Shown: positions 31,671 to 38,464 of the stretch, piece by piece
How the letters are laid out: each line of letters opens with the position of its first letter
Numbering within the stretch: position 1 is the stretch's first letter
Assembly (NCBI GenBank): GCA_036506175.1
Contig: DASXSE010000135.1
Location: 1 to 45,609 of the forward strand
Reading direction: 5' to 3'
DNA: 45,609 bases
Origin: JAIBJP01 sp036506175
Lineage (GTDB): Bacteria > Actinomycetota > Thermoleophilia > Gaiellales > Gaiellaceae
Notes under the pieces: generated by a model
Seen by the model: only the letters and a program-made list of their open reading frames with translations
What the model was told of the DNA's origin: nothing
Database searches by the model: none
Program-made: the position numbers and the translations under genes

Positions 31671-32355
31671 CCGGCTTGACGACGACGTAACGGTTGGGCT
31701 CGGTGCCTTCGCTCGCAGTCTCGACTTCTTTGCGTTCCTGGAGATAGAGGTGGATGATCTTGCGCTCGACCGAGCTCATCGGCTCGAGCGCGATCTCCTT
31801 GCCGGAAGCGCGGGCCTCTCCCGCCGCCCGGTCAGCCAACTGCTCGAGCGAGGAACGCCTGCGGTCGCGATAGCCGGCGGCGTCGACAACGACGCTCTTG
31901 CGATCCTCCTGGCCACGCCAGACGATCGCGTTCGCGAGGTACTGGATCGCGTCGATCGTCTGGCCGTGCTTTCCGATTACGAGACCGAGATCCGGGCCCG
32001 TCAGCGTGGCGACGAGAGCCTCGTCGTCTTCCCGGATCGAGATCGCGACGGGCGCGCCGAGAGCAGTCGTGATTCGCTCCACGAGCTCCCGTAGCCGAGC
32101 CGCAGGCGACCCCGCCTCCTCCTCGGCCACAGGGGCAACCGCGAGGTTGGTCACCGACGCGATCACGCGGGCAGGCGCATAGCCGACCCCGAGCAGTCCC
32201 CGCTCACCCTCGGAGATGACGGCGAACCGGACGCTGCCCTTGTCGATCCCCGGGAAGCGGCGCTCGAGCTCGCGCAGCGCCGACCACTTGGCCTCCCCGA
32301 CAGTCTCGCCCTCGGCCTCGACCTGCAGTGGAGTTTCGGCTTCCTGCTCCCTCAT
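31663..32355 (-). CDS. jag: Jag (KhpB) RNA-binding protein
   Basis: A 230-residue protein with a Jag_N domain (about 10-70, ALRELERRFPGIDKGSVRFAV and ERGLLGVGYAPARV), a KH domain (GPDLGLVIGKHGQTIDAIQYL, about 135-160) and a C-terminal R3H domain (PMSSVERKIIHLYLQE). It binds RNA and in Gram-positive bacteria influences cell-wall growth and division. The ATG at 32355 overlaps the yidC stop as ATGA. Confidence 0.93.
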   Translation of the reverse strand: MREQEAETPLQVEAEGETVGEAKWSALRELERRFPGIDKGSVRFAVISEGERGLLGVGYAPARVIASVTNLAVAPVAEEEAGSPAARLRELVERITTALGAPVAISIREDDEALVATLTGPDLGLVIGKHGQTIDAIQYLANAIVWRGQEDRKSVVVDAAGYRDRRRSSLEQLADRAAGEARASGKEIALEPMSSVERKIIHLYLQERKEVETASEGTEPNRYVVVKPVG

Positions 32356-33191
32356 CGTCTTTGCCGCGGGCCCTTCTTCTTCTTCCGCCTGCGGACGCGC
32401 TGCTGGCCGGGTTGAGTGGCTCGAGAGGGCTGCACGGCCTTCTCGGGCCCGCCTCCGTCTGTGGGCGCCGGCGCGGCCTTCGGCGGCGTCCGGGAGCTCC
32501 GTTTCGGGGGCGGAGGCGGTTTCGGGAACATGCGCCGCGTCACGAGGCCCTGGCCCACCGTCCACAGGTTCGTCGTCACCCAGTAGAGAAGGAGGCCCAC
32601 TGGGAACGTCGCGTTGATGATGAAGAGAACGAACACGAACGGCAGCGCGATGAAGATCCAACGCTGGCGCGGATCCGTCGTCGGCATCGAGATGATCGAG
32701 GCCAGCTGGCTGGCCATGTAGATGACCAGCAGGAGCCACCCGGACCAGTGGTCGGTGATGTTGGCCGTGATGTTCGGGACGACGTGGAGCCAGCTGACGT
32801 CGGAGCCCGGGTACTTCGCGTTCAGGACGTGCTTCTCGAAGTCCTTCAGCACGTAGTAGAGGGCGATGAAGACCGGGAACTGGACGAGCAGCGGGAGACA
32901 AGACGCGGCCGGGTTGATCTTGTTCTCCTTGTAGAACTTCATGACCTCTTCGTTCATCCGCTGCCGGTCGCCCTTGTACTTCTGCTGGATCGCTTTGAGC
33001 TCAGGCGCGTGCTGCTGGAGGTGCTGCATCGAGCGGATCTGCTTGATCGTCAGCGGCAGGATCACGAGCCGGACGAGCAGCGTGAGGGCGATGATCGCCC
33101 AGGCCCAGGGCAACCCGAGCGCGGTATGGAACCACTCGAGGATGGCCCGGAGCGGGCGTTCGACCGGCTCGAGAAGGGCGAGGAAGATCAC
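32352..33191 (-). CDS. yidC: Membrane protein insertase YidC (Oxa1 family)
   Basis: A 279-residue insertase with five membrane segments: LPWAWAIIALTLLVRLVILPL (about 27-47) carries the groove arginine, followed by the coiled hairpin QIRSMQHLQQHAPELKAIQQKYKGDRQRMNEE and NPAASCLPLLVQFPVFIALYYVL. The C-terminal tail is Pro-, Lys- and Arg-rich and likely binds ribosomes. It lacks the large periplasmic domain of proteobacterial YidC. It inserts small membrane proteins with or without SecYEG. It overlaps both yidD and jag by four bases. Confidence 0.96.
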   Translation of the reverse strand: MIFLALLEPVERPLRAILEWFHTALGLPWAWAIIALTLLVRLVILPLTIKQIRSMQHLQQHAPELKAIQQKYKGDRQRMNEEVMKFYKENKINPAASCLPLLVQFPVFIALYYVLKDFEKHVLNAKYPGSDVSWLHVVPNITANITDHWSGWLLLVIYMASQLASIISMPTTDPRQRWIFIALPFVFVLFIINATFPVGLLLYWVTTNLWTVGQGLVTRRMFPKPPPPPKRSSRTPPKAAPAPTDGGGPEKAVQPSRATQPGQQRVRRRKKKKGPRQRR

Positions 33192-33445
33192 GCCGGCTTC
33201 TTCCGCAGCGGGAAGAGCCGCTGGTCACGCGCGTGGTCGACGCCGCCGTGGCTCCAAGGATTGCAACGAAGGAGCCGCCACCCCGCGAGGACGAGACCGC
33301 GGAGGAGTCCGTACTCCCGCAGTGCGTCCAACGCGTATTGCGAGCAGCTGGGGTGGTACTTGCAGCGGCCGCCCACCGTCCGCGGGACGAACGGGCTGAC
33401 CAACAGGCGGTATGCCCGAATGAGCAAGGTGGCGAGCGCGGTCAC
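33188..33445 (-). CDS. yidD: Membrane insertion efficiency factor YidD
   Basis: An 85-residue protein with the invariant YidD pattern RAYRLLVSPFVP, CKYHPSCSQYALDALREYG and RLLRCNPWSHGGVD. It is an amphipathic peripheral membrane protein that aids YidC-dependent insertion. The GTG start overlaps the rnpA stop as GTGA and the stop overlaps the yidC ATG. Confidence 0.96.
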   Translation of the reverse strand: MTALATLLIRAYRLLVSPFVPRTVGGRCKYHPSCSQYALDALREYGLLRGLVLAGWRLLRCNPWSHGGVDHARDQRLFPLRKKPA

Positions 33446-33795
33446 GCGCGCTCCTTCCGCAAGACCTCCCCGATCCGCTCGGCGAGCCAGGAAAGGTCAT
33501 GGTGCTCGGCCGCCTCGTTGAGACCTGGCCGCGCTTTCAGAACGTAGTCGTTGTCACCCGACAGACCGTCGGCAAGCTCGTCGAAAGCTGCGCGCAGGCG
33601 GCGTTTGAGCCGGTTCCGCTCGACGGCGCCGCCGACTTGCCGGGAGACGGCAAGGCCCAGCCGGGGACCCTCGCCGTCCGGATCGGGCCGCGGGAAAACA
33701 TAGAGGACGAGGAACCGCGTCGACATCGAGCGGCCATGCCGGTAGACGGCATCGAAGTCGCGCGAGCGGGAGAGGCGGTTCCGGCGTTTCACCAC
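33442..33795 (-). CDS. rnpA: Ribonuclease P protein component
   Basis: A 117-residue basic protein with RRNRLSRSRDFDAVYRHG at the N-terminus and the RNR motif GAVERNRLKRRLRAAF that contacts the RNase P RNA. It matures tRNA 5' ends with the RNA subunit. Two tandem GTG codons open the frame (33795 and 33790-33792); the first is taken. Five bases separate it from rpmH. Confidence 0.95.
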   Translation of the reverse strand: MVKRRNRLSRSRDFDAVYRHGRSMSTRFLVLYVFPRPDPDGEGPRLGLAVSRQVGGAVERNRLKRRLRAAFDELADGLSGDNDYVLKARPGLNEAAEHHDLSWLAERIGEVLRKERA

Positions 33796-33800
33796 GCGCG

Positions 33801-33935
33801 TCAGGCCGAGAGGCGCTTGCGCCCCTTTGCCCGGCGCCGCTTCAGGATCGCCCGGCCCGCCCGAGTCGACATGCGCGCCCGGAACCCATGCCGACGCTTT
33901 CGCCGGCGTACGTTCGGCTGAAAAGTTCGCTTCAT
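33801..33935 (-). CDS. rpmH: 50S ribosomal protein L34
   Basis: A 44-residue, very basic protein missed by length cut-offs. It reads MKRTFQPNVRRRKR, then HGFRARMSTRAGR and ends LKRRRAKGRKRLSA, which is textbook L34. It is the first gene of the minus-strand operon leaving the origin. The ATG lies at 33935, 300 bases from the divergent dnaA start. Confidence 0.97.
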   Translation of the reverse strand: MKRTFQPNVRRRKRRHGFRARMSTRAGRAILKRRRAKGRKRLSA

Positions 33936-33980
33936 TGGAGCTCTGGAAAGAAGAAGGTCGCCTGAGCGACCGGCCTCAGG

Positions 33981-33986
33981 AGTATA
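33981..33986 (-). promoter_or_regulatory. -10 element of the rpmH operon
   Basis: TATACT on the minus strand lies 45 bases upstream of rpmH. The leader contains a 6-bp hairpin, CCTGAG (33961-33966) with CTCAGG (33975-33980). A matching -35 is not obvious. Confidence 0.5.
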
Positions 33987-34166
33987 GAGAAGCGGATCGA
34001 GGGTCGGCGTCGAAGACTTTTTTCAGCGAGCGGAATCCACAGCCCAAAACCCGCATCACGGGCGGGGTCGCACCATCTTTCCACAGCTGTGGAGACCCGT
34101 GTGGAAACGCAAAAAAGCCCTGCTCAGCTGTGCTTTCTTGTCGCCTAGGTAGACGCCGTGGGTGCA

Positions 34167-34195
34167 TTGTCCCGCCCGAAACCCGTTGCTATGAT
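34167..34195 (+). promoter_or_regulatory. dnaA promoter
   Basis: TTGTCC (34167-34172) and TATGAT (34190-34195) are separated by exactly 17 bases, the best sigma-70-type promoter in the window. The expected transcription start gives a leader of about 33 bases before the dnaA start codon. The DnaA-box cluster lies 60-130 bases upstream. Confidence 0.75.
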
Positions 34196-34234
34196 CGCCG
34201 CTTCCCGGAGTCAGGCGGAGGAGCAGCACCCGGC

Positions 34235-35566
34235 TTGAAGCAGCCAGTCCAACTGAGCGCGGAGACCTTGTGGACCGAGGTTTCCGCTCGTCTACAGGAA
34301 GCGCTCAGCGACGGCCCTTACCAACAGTGGTTTTCGGGCGCACAGGGCACGCTCGAGGACGACGCGTTCGTCCTCAGCGTCCGCGACGACTTCACGCGCG
34401 AATGGGTCGACAGCCACTACCGGGGCTTCCTCGAAGCCGCGGTCAGTGCCGCTCTTGACGAACTGCGGCCGGTCCGGATCGTCGCCACCGACCAGGCGCG
34501 CCATGAGACCGAGCTTCCGCCTGCCCCGAGCAGGCTCGAGGGCCTGAACCCAAAGTACAGCTTCGACTCGTTCGTCATCGGCTCCTCGAACCGCTTTGCC
34601 CACGCGGCCGCGCTGGCTGTCGCCGAGGCGCCAGCGCAGGCTTACAACCCGCTCTTCATCTATGGGGGCACCGGGCTCGGAAAGACGCACCTTCTCCAAG
34701 CAATCGCCAGCTACGTGGGCGAGCACTCCCGCAACTTCTCCGTCCGCTACGTGACGAGCGAGACCTTCATGAACGACTTCATCAACTCGCTGCGCGACAA
34801 GCGGATCGAAGGCTTCAAGCACCGCTACCGCCACTACGACGTCCTGCTCGTCGACGACATCCAGTTCTTCGAGCACAAGGAGCGGATCCAAGAGGAGTTC
34901 TTCCACACCTTCAACAGCCTCTACGAGGCCGGCCGCCAGATCGTGATCTCGTCCGACCGGCCCCCGCGCGCGATCGCCACTCTCGAAGCCCGCCTCCGCT
35001 CACGGTTCGAGTGGGGCCTGATCACGGATATCCAGGCGCCGGACCTCGAGACGCGCATCGCGATTCTCCGCAAGAAGGTGAAGACAGACGCCATCCACGT
35101 CCCCGACTCGCAGGTGCTTACCTTCATTGCCAGCCGCATCTCGACGAACATCCGCGAGCTCGAAGGCGCGCTCACGCGTGTGGTCGCGTTCTCGTCTCTG
35201 ACGGGCCGACCGATGACCGTCGACCTCGCTCAGGAGGTCCTCAAAGACGTCTTCCCGCAAGGGGAGCTGCCTGAAGTGTCGGTCGAGCGGATTCAGGAGA
35301 CCGTCATCGACCGGTTTGGCATCTCGATGCAGGAGCTCGTCGGCGACCGCCGGTCCCAGTCGATCGTCTATCCGCGACAGGTCGCCATGTACCTCTGCCG
35401 CGAGCTCACCGACAGCTCGCTGCCAAAGATCGGGAAGAAGTTCGGTGGACGCGACCACACCACCGTGATTCACGCGACCTCGAAGATCGCGAAGCTCATC
35501 CAGGAAGACCGAAGCGTCTACAACCTGGTTCAGGAGCTCACTGCTCGCATCAAGCAGCCGCGTTGA
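34235..35566 (+). CDS. dnaA: Chromosomal replication initiator protein DnaA
   Basis: A 443-residue protein: domain I (about 8-80), a short linker, AAA+ domain III with NPLFIYGGTGLGKTHLL (Walker A 144-151), Walker B LLVDDIQFF (204-212) and SSDRPPRAI sensor region, and domain IV ending with the DnaA signature GGRDHTTVIHA that contacts DnaA boxes. The TTG at 34235 is chosen as start: it precedes KQPVQLSAETLWTEV, follows GGAGGAG by about a dozen bases and lies downstream of the promoter. The open frame further upstream runs into the promoter and origin. The short domain II keeps it below the length of many actinobacterial DnaA proteins. Confidence 0.97.
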   Translation: MKQPVQLSAETLWTEVSARLQEALSDGPYQQWFSGAQGTLEDDAFVLSVRDDFTREWVDSHYRGFLEAAVSAALDELRPVRIVATDQARHETELPPAPSRLEGLNPKYSFDSFVIGSSNRFAHAAALAVAEAPAQAYNPLFIYGGTGLGKTHLLQAIASYVGEHSRNFSVRYVTSETFMNDFINSLRDKRIEGFKHRYRHYDVLLVDDIQFFEHKERIQEEFFHTFNSLYEAGRQIVISSDRPPRAIATLEARLRSRFEWGLITDIQAPDLETRIAILRKKVKTDAIHVPDSQVLTFIASRISTNIRELEGALTRVVAFSSLTGRPMTVDLAQEVLKDVFPQGELPEVSVERIQETVIDRFGISMQELVGDRRSQSIVYPRQVAMYLCRELTDSSLPKIGKKFGGRDHTTVIHATSKIAKLIQEDRSVYNLVQELTARIKQPR

Positions 35567-35747
35567 ACAGGCTCCTGTGCAAAGCTCGTGGAATCTGAGG
35601 AAGCCTTGGAGAACCTTCTCGAGGCTGTTGAATTCTTCCACTTGTCCCCATGAGCTATCCCCGGCCGAAATGGCCATGTCATGCGGAAAGCAGCCGTCTT
35701 CCCCGTCATGCACACTCCCTATGACTACAACGAGAGGTTCTTTTTAA
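35567..35747 (+). other. dnaA-dnaN intergenic region
   Basis: This 181-base gap holds one DnaA-box-like nonamer, TTGTCCCCA (35642-35650, one mismatch to TTGTCCACA), the hairpin-forming GGCCGAAATGGCC and, next to dnaN, an AT-rich TTCTTTTTAAAT. The dnaN ribosome binding site GAGAGG lies at its end. Fewer DnaA-type boxes are seen here than upstream of dnaA, but it is a second candidate for part of oriC. Confidence 0.4.
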
Positions 35748-36887
35748 ATGACAAGCATCGATACGGTTATTGGGACAAGCATGAAGGTGACGTGCCCGAA
35801 GGAGGAGCTGGCCGAAAAGCTCCAGATCGCTGGGCGCGGCGTTTCGACGCGGACGAGCGTTCAGATTCTCGCAGGCATCATGCTGCGCGCTGCCGGCGAG
35901 CAGCTATCGATCTCGGCGACGGATATGGAGATCTCGCTGCGGGTCTCGGTGGACGCCCAGGTGGACGACGACGGAGCGGTCGTTGTCCCGGGGCGCCTTC
36001 TCGTCGACATCGTGCGCCTCTTGCCTGCGGGGGAAGTAACGATCGCGCATCGCGCGGAGGAAGGCGTCGTGGAGATCGTCTGCGGGTCGGCCTCCTACCG
36101 CCTACACACGTACGCGGCCGAAGACTTCCCGCGCCTGCCGGAGATCGATGCGGACACAGCGTTCTCCGTCGAGAAGGAGGCGTTCGTCGACACGATCGCG
36201 CGTGTAAGCCGGTCGGCTTCGCGTGACGAGAGCCGGCCGGTGCTGACCGGTATCCTCGTACGTTTCGAGGACGGGAAGCTCGTCATGGCGGCAACGGACT
36301 CCTATCGCCTGAGCGTGAAGGAGACCCCGCTCGAGCAGGGCCCGGGACGAGAGGTCGAGGCCATCGTCCCTGCACGCGCGCTCGCCGAGCTGGCCCGAAT
36401 TGCGCAAACCGGCGAGCCCGGCGCGATCCAGGTCGGCGTTCAGGAAAACCAGATCGTCTTCGGAATCGACGGCATCTGGCTGACCGCCCGCCGGATCGAC
36501 GGGCAATTCCCCAACTACAAGCAGCTCCTTCCCGAGACCTTCGAAGCGGAAGTAACCATTTCCCGCGAGGAATTCCTCGATGTCGTCCGCCGCACGTCGG
36601 TGATGGCGCAGCGGAAGTCGCCTCTGCGCTTGCGCTTCGAGGAAGGCGAGCTCACTGTCTCGGCACAGACACAGGACGTCGGCGAGGCGCGTGAGTCACT
36701 GCCGATCTCCTATTCGGGCGAGACGCTCGAGATCGGCTTCAACGCCGAGTTTCTCCGCGACGGGCTCGAGTCGGTCACCGACGAGTCCGTGCGGATCAAG
36801 CTCATCAGTCCGCTTCGTCCCGGGCTGATCCACGGCGAGTCCGACGATTTCCTCTACCTGATCATGCCGATCAGGCTGGCCGGCTGA
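35748..36887 (+). CDS. dnaN: DNA polymerase III beta subunit (sliding clamp)
   Basis: A 379-residue clamp with three repeated domains. Features seen: VTCPKEELAEKLQIAGRGVSTRTSVQILAGIML, DFPRLPE, SASRDESRPVLTGILV, ATDSYRLSVKE, GQFPNYKQLLPE and the C-terminal DFLYLIMPIRL that shapes the peptide-binding cleft. It tethers polymerase III to DNA and is a docking site for many replication proteins. The ATG at 35748 is preceded by GAGAGG nine bases upstream; the N-terminal eleven residues before MKVTCPKEEL could alternatively be skipped by starting at the second Met. The stop overlaps recF as CTGA. Confidence 0.97.
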   Translation: MTSIDTVIGTSMKVTCPKEELAEKLQIAGRGVSTRTSVQILAGIMLRAAGEQLSISATDMEISLRVSVDAQVDDDGAVVVPGRLLVDIVRLLPAGEVTIAHRAEEGVVEIVCGSASYRLHTYAAEDFPRLPEIDADTAFSVEKEAFVDTIARVSRSASRDESRPVLTGILVRFEDGKLVMAATDSYRLSVKETPLEQGPGREVEAIVPARALAELARIAQTGEPGAIQVGVQENQIVFGIDGIWLTARRIDGQFPNYKQLLPETFEAEVTISREEFLDVVRRTSVMAQRKSPLRLRFEEGELTVSAQTQDVGEARESLPISYSGETLEIGFNAEFLRDGLESVTDESVRIKLISPLRPGLIHGESDDFLYLIMPIRLAG

Positions 36888-37942
36888 TCGTCGCTCACGT
36901 TTCGCTTCGGAACTTCCGCTCTTACCCCGAGCTCGACTTGCCTCTCTCGGGTGGCGTCGTGCTCGTCACAGGCCCGAACGGTGTGGGGAAGACGAATCTC
37001 CTCGAGGCGGTGCACGTAGGTGCGCAGGGATTTTCTCCGCGCACGCGGGCCGAACCACGGCTCGTGCGGTTCGGGGAATCCGCTGCGCGCGTGAAGCTGG
37101 CCGGCGCCGAGCACGGCACGCCGTTCGAGACGGAGGTCGACGTAAACCCGCCGACTGCGAAGAGAATTCGGCTGAACGGCGCGGTCCTGAGCAGCGGGGA
37201 CGAGCTGCGACTGCGGCTTGCAGCGCTCGCATTCACTCCCGACCGGCTCGCGGTCGTCAAGGGCGGCCCGCTTGTACGCCGCACGTATCTGGACCGGATG
37301 CTGGGGCGGCTCTTTCCGGCCCGGGCCGAGTTGCCGCCGAGCTACGCGCGAGCGCTGGCGCAGCGGAACGCAGCGCTCCGCCGGGTGCGGGTAGGAGAGT
37401 CGAGTCGTGAGGTGGTTGGACCGTGGACCGAGCAAGTCGCAACGCTTGGTGACGAGCTCGACCGGGCTCGAGCCGAGCTCGTGGACCTGCTTAGGCCCCG
37501 ATTCGCGGAGCATGGCGAGGCACTGGGTCTGGCGGATCCGACGCTCGGCTACGAGGATGAAGGCCTCACGGTCGAGGCCTTGGCTGCTCGCCTCGAGCGG
37601 GACATCGAGCGCGGGACGACCGGTGTCGGCCCGCACCTGAAGGATGCAGCGATCGCGTCTGCGGGACGTGACCTGCGCGCTTTCGGATCGCAGGGCGAAC
37701 AGCGCACCGCGGTTCTCGCGCTTGTGCTCGCGGAAGCGGATCTCCTCCTTGAGCGGCGAGGGGAGCCGCCGCTGTTGCTCCTCGACGACGTCTTCAGCGA
37801 GCTCGACCGGGCTCGTGCCCAGGCGCTGGTCTCGCGTCTGCCGGCGGGCGGGCAAACGCTCGTGACCGCAACGGACAGGCCAGAGGTTCTCCAGCCGGAC
37901 CTCGTCGTGGCCGTGAAGCTCGGGGAAGCGCGCGTCGCGTGA
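36884..37942 (+). CDS. recF: DNA replication and repair protein RecF
   Basis: About 352 residues of SMC-like ATPase with Walker A GPNGVGKTN (about 30-38), SRP-like TPDRLAVVKGGP, the signature GSQGEQRTAVLALVLAE and Walker B LLLLDDVFSELD. It acts in gap repair with RecO and RecR. The first ATG-like start lies after the conserved N-terminus; the sequence clearly encodes VAHVSLRNFRSYPELDLPL upstream. The only start-like codon there is CTG at 36884-36886, which forms CTGA with the dnaN stop. No ATG, GTG or TTG is available before residue 18. Stop overlaps dciA as GTGA. Confidence 0.93.
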   Translation: MIVAHVSLRNFRSYPELDLPLSGGVVLVTGPNGVGKTNLLEAVHVGAQGFSPRTRAEPRLVRFGESAARVKLAGAEHGTPFETEVDVNPPTAKRIRLNGAVLSSGDELRLRLAALAFTPDRLAVVKGGPLVRRTYLDRMLGRLFPARAELPPSYARALAQRNAALRRVRVGESSREVVGPWTEQVATLGDELDRARAELVDLLRPRFAEHGEALGLADPTLGYEDEGLTVEALAARLERDIERGTTGVGPHLKDAAIASAGRDLRAFGSQGEQRTAVLALVLAEADLLLERRGEPPLLLLDDVFSELDRARAQALVSRLPAGGQTLVTATDRPEVLQPDLVVAVKLGEARVA

Positions 37943-38403
37943 GACTTCCGGAGCCGATTGGCCCCGAGGTGCGCCGCGAGCTCGGCCGCTTCGGCCCGGC
38001 CGGCGACTTGGGAGAGATCGTCGCCGCCTGGCCCTCGGCCGTGGGGCCGGCAATCGCTGCCAACGCGTGGCCGGCGCGGATGGCCCGCGATGGAACCCTG
38101 CACGTGGCGACCGGCTCGAGTGCGTGGGCCTTCGAGCTCACTCAGCTCGCGGACTCGGTCCTCGAGCGCCTCCGGGAGGCATTGGGTGAAATCTCGCCCG
38201 TGGCAATTCGCTTCGCCGTGGGGCCTCTTCCCGAGGGCGGTGCTGCCGATGAAACAAGTGTGAAAAGGATCGTGCCGAAACCGACCGACGAGCACCTCGC
38301 CGAGGCCGCGAAGCTTGCCTCGGAAATCGAGGAGGGGCGCCTGCGCGAAGCCGTCGCGCGGGCCGCTGCGGCTAGCCTCGCGGCTGCGGAGGGCCCGGCC
38401 TGA
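37939..38403 (+). CDS. DciA-family helicase loader (DUF721)
   Basis: A 154-residue protein with the DUF721 core: ELGRFGPAGDLGEIVAAWPSAVGPAIAANAWPARM, then DGTLHVATGSSAWAFELTQL and ISPVAIRFAVG. DciA proteins load or stimulate the replicative helicase DnaB in bacteria lacking DnaC or DnaI. The position between recF and gyrB is typical of actinobacteria. The C-terminal third is a charged, helical extension. GTG start in a GTGA overlap with recF. Confidence 0.9.
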   Translation: MRLPEPIGPEVRRELGRFGPAGDLGEIVAAWPSAVGPAIAANAWPARMARDGTLHVATGSSAWAFELTQLADSVLERLREALGEISPVAIRFAVGPLPEGGAADETSVKRIVPKPTDEHLAEAAKLASEIEEGRLREAVARAAAASLAAAEGPA

Positions 38404-38419
38404 CGACCGGCCGGTCTGG

Positions 38420-38425
38420 TAGACT
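38420..38425 (+). promoter_or_regulatory. -10 element upstream of gyrB
   Basis: TAGACT, identical to the hexamer before moaC, parA and tRNA-Phe, lies 39 bases before the gyrB ATG in the only gap between dnaN and gyrB. It probably allows gyrBA to be transcribed separately from the dnaN operon, as supercoiling control of gyrase requires. No clear -35. Confidence 0.55.
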
Positions 38426-38464
38426 GAAAAACAGCAGAAACCTCCCACAAGCAGGGATTTTTTA

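Larger units (their letters stand above)
33936..34234. other. rpmH-dnaA intergenic region: DnaA-box cluster, candidate oriC
   Basis: Within this 299-base gap four nonamers share the DnaA core TCCACA: GAATCCACA (34033-34041, plus), CTTTCCACA (34077-34085, plus), GTCTCCACA (34088-34096, minus) and GTTTCCACA (34100-34108, minus). Each differs from TTATCCACA at two positions. Two of them form a perfect 14-bp palindrome, TCCACAGCTGTGGA (34080-34093). The genes on both sides are transcribed away from this region, as usual at oriC. The boxes may also serve dnaA autoregulation. An AT-rich unwinding element is not clear; only short A and T tracts occur (34017-34023, 34110-34116). Confidence 0.55.

Noticed and set aside
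33827..34234. Upstream extension of the dnaA reading frame
   Set aside because: The frame stays open to 33827, but it would include the dnaA promoter, the DnaA boxes and the rpmH gene. The TTG at 34235 fits the conserved DnaA N-terminus.
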